Below, piece by piece: positions 1 to 7,747 of a DNA stretch of 14,230 bases. The notes below the pieces were generated by a model that was given only the letters and a program-made list of their open reading frames with translations, was not told the DNA's origin and ran no database searches. Both the position numbers and the translations under genes were made by a program. Source of the stretch: an uncultured Verrucomicrobiota bacterium (GTDB lineage Bacteria; Verrucomicrobiota; Kiritimatiellia; RFP12; UBA1067); NCBI GenBank assembly GCA_946543025.1, contig CAMNLN010000058.1, positions 1-14,230 of the forward strand, in the 5' to 3' direction. Position 1 is the first letter of the stretch. The number at the start of each line of letters is the position of its first letter.

Positions 1-77
1 AGGCGAACGCGATGCTGTTCCGCGAGGAGCGCGCCGGCTTCGGCGTGAAGCAGTATTTGAAGGAGCTGAAAGCATGA
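1..77 (+). CDS. C-terminal end of an unrecognised protein (partial)
   Basis: Only the last 24 codons are inside the window, read in the frame that starts at base 3 and stops at TGA 75-77. The tail reads ANAMLFREERAGFGVKQYL and then KELKA. It is charged, looks alpha-helical and carries no motif I recognise. The frame has the strong G/C third-position bias of the neighbouring genes. Its stop overlaps the ATG of the next gene (ATGA at 74-77), so the two are probably co-transcribed and translationally coupled. By context it may be another exported hydrolase, but nothing in 24 residues shows this. Confidence 0.6.
   Translation, partial: ANAMLFREERAGFGVKQYLKELKA
60..65 (+). promoter_or_regulatory. 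Ribosome binding site for the GH39-like gene
   Basis: AAGGAG lies inside the end of the upstream gene with 8 bases to the ATG at 74. It is a strong Shine-Dalgarno match and supports that start despite the overlap with the upstream stop codon. Confidence 0.65.
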
Positions 78-1480
78 TTCCCAAGAAATCCCTGTGGGCC
101 GTTGCGACAGCCGCGCTGGCGGCCGCTGCTTGCGTGCAGTCCGCCGACGCGAAGACTCCGGCGGCGCGCACCGTGACCGTGGACACGCGCGCGTCCGCCG
201 GACGCATGAACCTGCGCCTCAACGGCGGCAACGGCTACACGCCCATCGCGCGGCTGGACAGCGGCGGATGGAACGTGTTCATCAAGCCGATGGAAAACCT
301 GCGCCTGCCGATCGTCCGTTCGCACGACACCATCCTCATGGACGACGGCGTGAAGACGGTGGACGTCCACATGATCTTCGCCAACTTTCGCGCGGACGAG
401 AACAACCCCGACAACTACTGGTTCAAGCAGACGGACGAGTACCTGGGGCGGGCGGTCAAGGACGGCTCGAAGATCCTCTTCCGCCTCGGCGAGAGCATCG
501 AGCACGGGCTGGTCAAGTACTTCGTGCACCCGCCGGAGGACTTCGCCAAGTGGGCGCGCATCTGCTCGCGCATCGTCGACCACTACAACAACGGCTGGGC
601 CGACGGCTTCCACTGGAACATTGAGTATTGGGAGATCTGGAACGAGCCGGACCTGCGTCCGGCGTGCTGGACCGGCACGGACGAGCAGTTCTTCGACCTC
701 TACGTGACCACCGCCAAGTACCTCAAGGAAAAGCATCCGGGCATCAAGGTGGGCGGCGCGGGGTTCACGGGCAACCGGCGCATCTACGCCCCGTTCCTCG
801 CCGCCGTCGCCAAGGCCGGCGCGCCGCTTGACTTCTTCAGCTTCCACATGTACTCGGACAACTACAACTTCCTGGCCCGCGAGCTGCCGCGCCAGGTGCG
901 GGAACTGGTGGACGGGCACGGCTTCACGAAGACCGAGCTGGTGCTGGACGAATGGCACTTCTTCCCCTGCGTGTGGAAGAGGCTGGAGAACGATCAGCCC
1001 TATCGCAAGAAGGCGTATGAACAGCTCGCCACGGTCGAGGCCGGCGCGTTCGCGGCGGCGGTCATGATCGGCTGGCAGGATTCGCCCATCGACATCGCCT
1101 GCTACTACACCACCGGGCCGGACGCCGTCGGTTGGGGGCTCATCGAGCGCAGCAAGCGCGAACTGACCGACTCCTACTGGTGCTTCAAGGCGTACGGCGA
1201 CCTGATGCGCTACCCGGACCGCGTGAAGGCCGAGGCGCAGGAACCCCTGTACGCGCTGGCGGGACGCGACGGCAACGGACGGACCGGCGTTCTCGTGAGC
1301 GGGTTCCGGAACGGCTGGGGCGACATCACGGTGCGGCTCGACCATGAGCCGAAGGAAGTCTCGCTCAAGGCCGTCGACTGGAACCTCCAGCTTGCCGCCG
1401 CGCCGTTCAAGGTGGACGGCACGGCCGTCACATTCCTCCAGCAGGGCAATTCGGCCGTGTTTCTCCTTGAGTTCGAATGA
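74..1480 (+). CDS. Exported GH39-like glycoside hydrolase
   Basis: A 468-residue protein with a Sec signal peptide at about residues 1-26 (positive start, Ala-rich core, cut after SADA). The rest looks like a clan GH-A (beta/alpha)8 barrel. Residues 185-192 read YWEIWNEP, the strand-4 motif of GH39 and relatives, which makes E191 the likely acid/base. FFSFHMYSDN at 254-263 matches the strand-6 region. LVLDEWHF at 289-296 offers E293 as nucleophile. The last 80 residues or so look like the short beta-sandwich that follows the barrel in GH39. Known GH39 members include beta-xylosidases and alpha-L-iduronidases of about 500 residues; the substrate here is unknown. The start is fixed by AAGGAG at 60-65. 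Other clan-A families such as GH51, GH79 or GH30 are possible but fit less well. Confidence 0.82.
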   Translation: MIPKKSLWAVATAALAAAACVQSADAKTPAARTVTVDTRASAGRMNLRLNGGNGYTPIARLDSGGWNVFIKPMENLRLPIVRSHDTILMDDGVKTVDVHMIFANFRADENNPDNYWFKQTDEYLGRAVKDGSKILFRLGESIEHGLVKYFVHPPEDFAKWARICSRIVDHYNNGWADGFHWNIEYWEIWNEPDLRPACWTGTDEQFFDLYVTTAKYLKEKHPGIKVGGAGFTGNRRIYAPFLAAVAKAGAPLDFFSFHMYSDNYNFLARELPRQVRELVDGHGFTKTELVLDEWHFFPCVWKRLENDQPYRKKAYEQLATVEAGAFAAAVMIGWQDSPIDIACYYTTGPDAVGWGLIERSKRELTDSYWCFKAYGDLMRYPDRVKAEAQEPLYALAGRDGNGRTGVLVSGFRNGWGDITVRLDHEPKEVSLKAVDWNLQLAAAPFKVDGTAVTFLQQGNSAVFLLEFE

Positions 1481-1519
1481 TCCTGGCGAGCACGATCAAA
1501 GCATAAAGGAAAATCACAC

Positions 1520-3556
1520 ATGAAGAAAACATTCGTATTCCTGTCGGCTGCGGCCGGCATCGCCGGCGGACTCTCCGCCGCGACCTGGTCGGCGAAGTCG
1601 CCGGACGGCCTGAACGAAATCAGTCTCGATACGGAGCCCGCCCTGCGCGTGACCGTGCTGCGGCGCGGACAGCCCCGCGCCGAGGTGCGCAACATTTCCC
1701 TCGACGTTGAGTGCCGCGGTGTGCTGGGCGGCGCAGGTTGCGCGGCGAAGGGCGCGCAGGAGCTGAGGCATGACGCCGTGATCGAGACGCCAATCTACAA
1801 GCGCGCGCGCGTCAAGGACGACGGCGCGGGCACGGTCGTCTCGTTCGGCGACTGGTCGGTTGAGCTTCACGCGCGCAACGACGGCGTGGCGTACCGCTTC
1901 ACGACGGCGTTCGACGGTGAGATCACGGTGAAGGCCGAGACGGCGCGGCTCGCGTTTCCGTCGGCAGACCAGAAGGTGTGGGCCGCCGCGAACCGCCAGG
2001 CGCCGGAGAACGACCCGCTGCAGGACAGCTGGGAGGGCGTGTACGGGCTCGTCCCCGTGAACGAGGCGCCCGAGCCTGGCTCGAAGAAGATCTGGTACAT
2101 GCCGATCACGGCGTCGTATCCCGACGGCGTGGCGATGACGGTGACCGAGAGCGACATCGCGGACTATCCAGGCTGCAACTTCGTGCGCGGCGCCGACCCT
2201 GCCTCGCTCGACGCCGTGTTTGCCCGCTATCCCGTGAAAACGCGTTACTGGACATGGGGCGCGGGCTACAGCGAGGCGCCCACGCGCTACCAGCGCGTGG
2301 TGGAGCGCGCGGACTTCCTCGCCCGCACGTCGGGTACGCGCACGTTCCCGTGGCGCGTGTTCGTGCTGGCGGACGGCTATGCGCAGTTGCCGGCGGCAGA
2401 CATCGTCTACGCCCTCGCCTCGCCCTCGAAGATCGGCGACGCCTCGTGGGTTAAGCCCGGCAAGGTGGCGTGGGACTGGTGGAACTGCTGGAACGTGAGC
2501 GGCGAATACGGCGGGATGCGCCCGGTGGACTTCAAGGCCGGCTGCAACACGAAGACATACGAGTACTACATCGACTTCGCCGCGAAGTACGGCGTGGAGT
2601 ACGTGATTTTCGACGAAGGGTGGAGCCAGAAGCTGAAGATCATGGAGGTCAATCCCGAGGTTGACGTGCCGCACCTCATCCGATACGGCAAGGAGCGCGG
2701 CGTGGGCATCATCCTCTGGGCCGCGTGGGCGCAGTTCCTCGGCCGCGAGGAGCAGGTGGTCTCGCACTACGCGAAGATGGGCGCGGCGGGCTTCAAGATC
2801 GACTTCATGGACCGCGACGACCAGGTGTTGGTGAACTTCCTCGCCCGCATGGCCGCGCTTTGCGCCAAATATCACCTCGTGGTGGATTACCACGGCATGT
2901 ACAAGCCCTCGGGCTTCCAGCGCACCTATCCCAACACGCTCAACTTCGAAGGCGTGCACGGCCTCGAGTGCTGCAAGGGCGGGAAGGCCTGCACGTATTT
3001 CCCCGACAAGGACTGTACGATCGTCTATACGCGCATGGTCGCGGGACCGATGGACTACACGCCCGGCGCGATGCTGAACGTGCCGCGCAAGCGTTGGACG
3101 CCCACGCCGTGGCAGCCCTCCACGCCCGGTACGCGCGCGCACCAGATGGCGCTCATGGCCCTTTACGAGGCTCCTCTCCAGATGTTGTGCGACAGCCCCA
3201 CGCAGTACCTCAAGAACAAAGAGTGCTTCACGTTCATGGCGCAGACACCCGTCACGTGGGACGAGACCGTGGGCATCGCGGGCGAGCCGGACAAGTTCGC
3301 GGCGCTCGCCCGCCGGAAGGGCGACACGTGGTACCTCGCGGCGATCGCCGGCGCGGGCGGCTACGACGCCGCGTTCGACATGTCGTTCCTCGGCGCGGGA
3401 CGGTGGGAAGCGGAGATATTCGCGGACGGCCTGAACACGGAAAAAGACGCGACGGACTACGTGCACCAGCGCCGTACGGTGGCGGCGGGCGAGAAGCTGT
3501 GCGTCAAGATCCCGTCCGACGGCGGGTACGTGGTACGCTTCACGCCCGAGAAGTGA
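1520..3556 (+). CDS. Exported GH97 alpha-glycosidase, probably retaining type
   Basis: A 678-residue protein with a signal peptide at residues 1-20 (MKKTFVFL start). It has the three-part GH97 layout: an N-terminal beta-sandwich to about 300 that opens with SPDG..EISLD, a TIM barrel from about 310 (VAWDWWN at 316-322, YVIFDEGWS at 361-369), and a C-terminal beta domain from about 590. GFKIDFMDRDDQ at 424-435 puts D428 where retaining GH97 enzymes have their nucleophile. NFEGVHGLE at 475-483 supplies E477 (probable calcium ligand) and E483 (probable acid/base). From memory, the retaining Bacteroides enzyme uses Asp415 and Glu470, the same 55-residue spacing. An alpha-galactosidase-like activity is therefore more likely than the SusB inverting alpha-glucosidase activity. 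AAAGGA at 1505-1510 precedes the start by 9 bases. The gap to the GH39-like gene is 39 bases. Confidence 0.92.
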   Translation: MKKTFVFLSAAAGIAGGLSAATWSAKSPDGLNEISLDTEPALRVTVLRRGQPRAEVRNISLDVECRGVLGGAGCAAKGAQELRHDAVIETPIYKRARVKDDGAGTVVSFGDWSVELHARNDGVAYRFTTAFDGEITVKAETARLAFPSADQKVWAAANRQAPENDPLQDSWEGVYGLVPVNEAPEPGSKKIWYMPITASYPDGVAMTVTESDIADYPGCNFVRGADPASLDAVFARYPVKTRYWTWGAGYSEAPTRYQRVVERADFLARTSGTRTFPWRVFVLADGYAQLPAADIVYALASPSKIGDASWVKPGKVAWDWWNCWNVSGEYGGMRPVDFKAGCNTKTYEYYIDFAAKYGVEYVIFDEGWSQKLKIMEVNPEVDVPHLIRYGKERGVGIILWAAWAQFLGREEQVVSHYAKMGAAGFKIDFMDRDDQVLVNFLARMAALCAKYHLVVDYHGMYKPSGFQRTYPNTLNFEGVHGLECCKGGKACTYFPDKDCTIVYTRMVAGPMDYTPGAMLNVPRKRWTPTPWQPSTPGTRAHQMALMALYEAPLQMLCDSPTQYLKNKECFTFMAQTPVTWDETVGIAGEPDKFAALARRKGDTWYLAAIAGAGGYDAAFDMSFLGAGRWEAEIFADGLNTEKDATDYVHQRRTVAAGEKLCVKIPSDGGYVVRFTPEK

Positions 3557-3576
3557 TTGGCGGGACAGGCGCAGCG

Positions 3577-3672
3577 ATGGATATCCTGCTGACGGCGGCG
3601 CTCGGCGCGGCCGCCGTGGAGATGTACGCGTGGACGGCGACGACCCGTGAAGATGGAGTGACGTGCAAATGA
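3577..3672 (+). CDS. Possible small ORF, 31 residues, function unknown
   Basis: An ATG-started frame fills most of the 112-base gap between GH97 and the GH42-like gene. It encodes a 31-residue product that begins MDILLTAALGAAAVEMYAW and ends DGVTCK. About 25 of 31 codons end in G or C, as in the real genes, and its TGA overlaps the next gene's ATG (ATGA at 3669-3672). It could be a small coupled leader or membrane peptide, the remnant of a decayed gene, or chance in GC-rich DNA. The upstream Shine-Dalgarno is poor, and no family is recognisable. Confidence 0.25.
   Translation: MDILLTAALGAAAVEMYAWTATTREDGVTCK
3592..3617 (+). other. Perfect 8-bp GC-rich inverted repeat (hairpin) between genes
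   Basis: ACGGCGGC at 3592-3599 pairs fully with GCCGCCGT at 3610-3617 across a 10-base loop. No T-run follows, so this is not a standard rho-independent terminator. It could stabilise the mRNA end of GH97 or damp read-through. Such stems also arise by chance at this GC content. Confidence 0.3.
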
Positions 3673-5486
3673 AGAAGACAACCTTGGGACTGGCTGCCGT
3701 CGCCATGATGGCGAGCGCGTGGGCCGCGCCATACCGGCAGATACACCGCATCTTCGCCGTCGAGGCGGACAAGATCGAGGCGGCGCGGCGGGCATACCCT
3801 GACGCTTTCAAGGATGGCGTCATCATCGCCACGTTCGCGGGCCTCACGATCGGAAAACCGGAGGTGCGCGACTTTGCGCGGCAGAAAGCGTTCGTTGAAC
3901 GCTTCAAGGCGCAAGGCGAGGAAGTGCAGATCTGCATCAGCTCCACCATCGGCCACATGGACGGCTGGACGGCGCGTCAAGGCTATCCGAAGATGGTCGG
4001 GCCGGACGGCAAGGCCGCCCAGGCGATCGCATGCCCGCGTTCGGCTGCGTTCGCGGACTATCTGTGCGCACTCTTCCGTCGATACGCGGAGCTGGGGCCC
4101 TCCGTCATCTGGGTGGACGACGATTTCCGCATGATGAACCATTCACCCGTGGGCCACGGTTGCTTTTGCGACGCTTGCCGGAAACGATTTGCCGCCGAGA
4201 CAGGCCTTTCCCTTGACCGCAAGACGCTCGTGGCGGCGATTCTCTCCGATGCGTGCCCGGACGGCGTGCGAGTCCGGCAGGCGTGGCGCGACTATAACAG
4301 CCGCGCCCTCACGGAGATGGCGCGTACGGTCGCGCAGGCCGTGCACGCGGTTGACGACGGCATCATCGTCGGTTTCATGATCACGAACATCGAAGGGCAG
4401 GGGTACGCCCCGCCGGATTTCCCGGCGATTATTGCCGCCTCGAAAAACCGTGCGGGCGAGGTGTGGTTTCGTCACGGCAGCGGCGTCTACACCGACTTCA
4501 CGCCCTACGCGCATGACGGCGTGGTGATGAAGAACATCTCGATCGGACGGATGTGCGCGGCCACCGAGGGGCCGGGAATCGTCAATCTCACCGAGGAGGT
4601 GACCTGTCCCTACGTCCGACGCGCGAAGTCGATGCGAATGACCTTCCTTGAGCTTGCGCTCAACGTCGCGTTCGCGGGCGCGGGCGGCACCACGTACGAC
4701 GCGATCAAGCCGAACCTTGACGAGCAGCTGCGCGATGACGCGGTTGTGGCGGCGATGGGGCGCCGCTACCGCGAGGTGGAGCGGATGCACGCGCTTGTGC
4801 GCGGCAAACGGCAGATCGGCATCTACCCGTTCTACAGTCCGGACATCTGGTTGGAGAACAGCAAGGTCGATTCGCTCTGGAAGCTGGGCAGCCTCGACGC
4901 CGAGGCGTGGTGGCCGCTCGTCTACCTGGGCGTTCCGGTCACCTTTCGCGAGAAGGACGCGTCCCTGCTCCTGCTTGCGGGGCGGTCGGTGCGGGCGATG
5001 CCGAAGGAGAAACTGGAAGAGTGGCTCGTGCGCGGGGTGCTGGCGGATGGCACGAGCGCGATGGAGATAAAGAAGAGATTTCCCGACGACATGCTGCGCG
5101 CCGGCAGAAAGCTGGAAGTTCATGGCTCAGGCACCTGGAGCACGGAGGTCTGGGGGCACAAGGCGGGGCTCGCGGTCAAGGACGGCCTTGACCGGTTGTC
5201 CGGCGGTCGGATGCCTTCGCGCGTGGATACGGTTGTGCGCCTTGCGCAAAGCGTGTGGGAGACGCCGGATCGCTCGGAGCGGGCGATATTCCTCTTCAAC
5301 CTTGATTTCGACGATGCGACGGACGTTCGCCTGACGGAGGACGGCGTCTATTCGGCGGAACTTCTGAACGCGAACGGAACCTGGTCGGCGCTCGGCACGG
5401 GCGACACGTTCGCCGTGCCGTCTGTGCCGGCGTGGTCCGTGGCGGCACTTTGCCTGCGGAAGATTCGTCGTGAAGATTGCCGGTGA
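3669..5486 (+). CDS. Exported GH42-like glycoside hydrolase with GATase-like domain
   Basis: A 605-residue protein with a signal peptide at residues 1-20 (MKKTTLGL start, cut after AWAA). The TIM barrel shows GH42-like landmarks. ACPRSAAF at 121-128 resembles the GH42 YCPNSPAYR motif. WVDDDF at 148-153 sits where GH42 has its DNE acid/base motif. GCFCDAC at 164-170 matches the GH42 zinc-binding CxCxxC. LTEEV at 307-311, followed by an Ala/Gly-rich strand, resembles the nucleophile region (E309 or E310). From about 380 to 480 the pattern fits the trimerisation (GATase-like) domain, and a beta domain follows. The canonical acid/base Glu is Asp here (D152). The substrate may be a beta-galactoside, but this is inference. 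GGAG at 3655-3658 with 10 bases to ATG 3669 supports this start; an in-frame GTG at 3663 is less likely. A paralogue begins at 13302. Confidence 0.7.
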   Translation: MKKTTLGLAAVAMMASAWAAPYRQIHRIFAVEADKIEAARRAYPDAFKDGVIIATFAGLTIGKPEVRDFARQKAFVERFKAQGEEVQICISSTIGHMDGWTARQGYPKMVGPDGKAAQAIACPRSAAFADYLCALFRRYAELGPSVIWVDDDFRMMNHSPVGHGCFCDACRKRFAAETGLSLDRKTLVAAILSDACPDGVRVRQAWRDYNSRALTEMARTVAQAVHAVDDGIIVGFMITNIEGQGYAPPDFPAIIAASKNRAGEVWFRHGSGVYTDFTPYAHDGVVMKNISIGRMCAATEGPGIVNLTEEVTCPYVRRAKSMRMTFLELALNVAFAGAGGTTYDAIKPNLDEQLRDDAVVAAMGRRYREVERMHALVRGKRQIGIYPFYSPDIWLENSKVDSLWKLGSLDAEAWWPLVYLGVPVTFREKDASLLLLAGRSVRAMPKEKLEEWLVRGVLADGTSAMEIKKRFPDDMLRAGRKLEVHGSGTWSTEVWGHKAGLAVKDGLDRLSGGRMPSRVDTVVRLAQSVWETPDRSERAIFLFNLDFDDATDVRLTEDGVYSAELLNANGTWSALGTGDTFAVPSVPAWSVAALCLRKIRREDCR

Positions 5487-5525
5487 AAGGACATGCATCC
5501 GTTCGCAGGAAGAATTGACAGCAAG

Positions 5526-5531
5526 AAGGAG
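5526..5531 (+). promoter_or_regulatory. Ribosome binding site for the GH36 gene
   Basis: AAGGAG with 5 bases to the ATG at 5537. It is the clearest Shine-Dalgarno in the window and fixes the GH36 start. Confidence 0.7.
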
Positions 5532-5536
5532 AGGCA

Positions 5537-7684
5537 ATGATTGAATCATGCCGGTCGGCACGGGCGGTTTTCCTGGCAATGCTCGCATGTGTGCGCGTGA
5601 CGGCGGGGAATCCCGCCGCAGTCGATTCGCTCGTCGTGGCGGAGGGGCGAGTTTCGCGCACGTTGGACTTGCGCAACGGCCGGCTCCTCGGCGCGTCGTA
5701 CAAGCTCGCGGACGGCACGGAATTCATGAGAGGCGGCTCGCCGGAGTTTGCGTTCAGGGTCGACGGCCGGATGTACTCGGGAGGGTCGGTGTGGAAGGAT
5801 GTTCGTCTCGAACGGAGGAAGGCGGAAGACGGCAGAGACGAATGCCGCGTGGCGGCGACGTCCGTCGACGGTTGCGTGGGGATCGAGCTGGCCTACCGCA
5901 CCTACCCAGGCCTTGCGCTCGTGCGCAAGACGCTTGCGGTTGCGAACACGGGCGAAAAGGATTGCTTCGTCACGGACGTCGATGTCGAGACGTTCCGCCT
6001 CGCGACGCTTGGATGCATCAACTCCCGCGTCATGCGGCGGTTCGCGCGCTACCGGGAGGAGGGCGGCGTCTATTTCGGCGACTGGAACGACCCGCTCGTC
6101 GTGGTCCACGACTATGAGAAACGGTGCGGGATCGCCGTCGGCAACGAGGGTATCGCGACGATGAAGCGCACGACGGTTTTCCAGGACGGCAGCTTCCTCG
6201 TCTCGGGCACGCCGCACGCCGGCGAGAGGTATCCCTTCGGCAAGCGGCTGAAACCAGGCGAAAGCTGGACGGCCATGCCCGTGTTCACGGCCCCGTACTC
6301 GTCGTGCCCCGATCCGTCACGCGTCGTGGAGGGCGCCGTCTCGGACTACGTGCGCAGGCACATGGGCGTGCGGGTGGAGAACATTCCCAAAAAGCCGATG
6401 TTCGTCTACAACACGTGGGTGCCGTTCGCCACGCACATCGACGCGTCGCTCATCCGCACGCTCGCCGACGCGGCGGCGGAATGCGGCGTGGAGGATTTCG
6501 TGATCGACGACGGCTGGCAGATCAACGTCTCCGACGGGAAGTACGGCAAGGGCGACTGGGCCGTTGACGAGAAGAAGTTCCCTGGCGGGCTGAAGCCGAC
6601 GTTCGACTACATCAAGTCGAAGGGCATGAGGCCCGGCCTGTGGATCTCGCTCGCGTTCGCGGGGCCGTCGTCCAAGCCGCGCATGGAGCATCCCGAATGG
6701 TTCGCCAAGGACAAGTCGGGGCAGCCTGCCAACCTGCACACCATGCGCGGGAACGAGCGTACGGCTTGCCTGGCGACGCCGTGGCGCGACTACATCCGCG
6801 ACAGGATCCTCGGCCTCGTGAAGGACCATGGCCTCGCCTACGTGAAGCTCGATCTCGCGATCGCCACGAGCGCGTACGTGTACGACGACGCGCGGACGGG
6901 CTGCTATGCGAAGGACCATCCTGGACACGCCGGGCACGACGACTCCTACGACGCGATCTTTTCGAGCTGCATGAGGCTCTTCGACGAGCTGCACGCCGCC
7001 GCGCCCGGCCTCTTCATCGACTGCACGTTCGAGACGGCGGGCAAGACATTCCTGATGGACTACGGCATTGCAAAGCATGCCGAAGGAAACTGGCTCGCCA
7101 ACATCAGGTCCGGCGACGACGGACGACTCTACGTGCGCAACCTCGCCTGGGGCCGGACGCCCGCGTTGCCGGCGTCGTCGCTCGTGATCGGCAACCTCCA
7201 CATGAACGGCGAGCGCCATCTGCTCTCCTTCAAGTCCCTCGCCGGAACGCTTCCCATCATGCTCGGCGATCCGCGCAAGCTCACGGCGGACGAAAGGGCG
7301 GAATACAGGGCGTGGTCGGGTTGGCTCAAGGCGCTTGAGGCGCGTCATGCGTACATGTCGTTTCGGCAGGACCTGCCTGGTTTTGGCGAGCCGCATGAGG
7401 GCGCGTGGGACGGCTTCGCCCGCATCAACACGGAGACGAAGAGCGGCGGCCTCGTGGGCGTTTTTCGACGCAACGCGGCTGAACGCTCGCGGTGCGTCAC
7501 GGTGCGCGGGCTCGATCCCGGCGCGCGCTACGCGGTGATGAAGGGGGCCCGACGCGAACCGGTCGCGGAGCTGACCGGCCGCGAGCTGGAGGAGCGTGGC
7601 TTTCAGGTGGAATTTTCCGACCGAATCGACGGCGAGCTGTTCGAGATCTCGCGCACGGACTTGCGTACAGGAACCGGGGGGTGA
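5537..7684 (+). CDS. Exported GH36-family alpha-galactosidase-like protein
   Basis: A 715-residue protein, the usual length for bacterial GH36, with a signal peptide at about 1-24 (cut near VTAG). Residues 30-280 form the N-terminal beta-supersandwich. The barrel opens with YNTWVPF at 291-297 and continues with FVIDDGWQ at 321-328 and MRPGLWIS at 364-371. YVKLDL at 435-440 makes D439 the nucleophile. FIDCTFE at 493-499 takes the place of the usual ECSGGG loop. Counting on from this loop, the acid/base Asp of the common WTSD motif falls on N522 (NWLAN at 518-522), with E516 nearby, so catalysis may differ or use another residue. A C-terminal beta domain runs from about 605. Known GH36 enzymes release alpha-galactose; the family assignment is firm but the activity is not. 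It sits 50 bases after the GH42-like gene. Confidence 0.9.
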   Translation: MIESCRSARAVFLAMLACVRVTAGNPAAVDSLVVAEGRVSRTLDLRNGRLLGASYKLADGTEFMRGGSPEFAFRVDGRMYSGGSVWKDVRLERRKAEDGRDECRVAATSVDGCVGIELAYRTYPGLALVRKTLAVANTGEKDCFVTDVDVETFRLATLGCINSRVMRRFARYREEGGVYFGDWNDPLVVVHDYEKRCGIAVGNEGIATMKRTTVFQDGSFLVSGTPHAGERYPFGKRLKPGESWTAMPVFTAPYSSCPDPSRVVEGAVSDYVRRHMGVRVENIPKKPMFVYNTWVPFATHIDASLIRTLADAAAECGVEDFVIDDGWQINVSDGKYGKGDWAVDEKKFPGGLKPTFDYIKSKGMRPGLWISLAFAGPSSKPRMEHPEWFAKDKSGQPANLHTMRGNERTACLATPWRDYIRDRILGLVKDHGLAYVKLDLAIATSAYVYDDARTGCYAKDHPGHAGHDDSYDAIFSSCMRLFDELHAAAPGLFIDCTFETAGKTFLMDYGIAKHAEGNWLANIRSGDDGRLYVRNLAWGRTPALPASSLVIGNLHMNGERHLLSFKSLAGTLPIMLGDPRKLTADERAEYRAWSGWLKALEARHAYMSFRQDLPGFGEPHEGAWDGFARINTETKSGGLVGVFRRNAAERSRCVTVRGLDPGARYAVMKGARREPVAELTGRELEERGFQVEFSDRIDGELFEISRTDLRTGTGG

Positions 7685-7690
7685 TAGAAT
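7661..7690 (+). promoter_or_regulatory. Sigma-70-type promoter with extended -10, for the LamG gene
   Basis: TTGCGT at 7661-7666 is followed after 18 bases by TAGAAT at 7685-7690, which differs from TATAAT at one place. A TG one base upstream (7682-7683) makes it an extended -10. The TG is also part of the TGA stop of the GH36 gene. Transcription would start near 7697, leaving a leader of about 50 bases before ATG 7748. This is the best promoter in the window and suggests that the downstream genes can be transcribed separately from the upstream run. Confidence 0.55.
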
Positions 7691-7733
7691 ATGCGCCGTA
7701 CTGCCGCAACGTGGTGCGTTGGACCAAACATGG

Positions 7734-7739
7734 AAAGGA
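7734..7739 (+). promoter_or_regulatory. Ribosome binding site that decides the LamG-protein start
   Basis: AAAGGA with 8 bases to ATG 7748. It favours this start over the in-frame ATGs at 7691, which directly follows the -10 box and would not be in the transcript, and 7730, which has no Shine-Dalgarno. Confidence 0.55.
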
Positions 7740-7747
7740 TTTCTGAG

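Noticed and set aside
1467..1472. TTGAGT at the end of the GH39-like gene as a -35 box for GH97
   Set aside because: No acceptable -10 hexamer at the right distance; the nearest A/T-rich hexamer is about 29 bases away.
3592..3617. Hairpin as a rho-independent terminator
   Set aside because: No run of T follows the stem, so only a hairpin is reported.
1514..3958. Very long open frame on the minus strand opposite the GH97 gene
   Set aside because: It is rich in Arg, His and Ala with no family motif or signal peptide and lies wholly opposite well-supported genes. Long antisense frames are expected when third positions are mostly G or C.
5515..5520. Perfect TTGACA as a possible -35 box before the GH36 gene
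   Set aside because: No -10-like hexamer lies 16-19 bases downstream, where the sequence runs into the start of the GH36 coding region.
7691..7693. Upstream ATG as start of the LamG-like protein
   Set aside because: It directly follows the -10 box, has no Shine-Dalgarno, and would put a non-signal-like stretch in front of the signal peptide. ATG 7748 has a good binding site.
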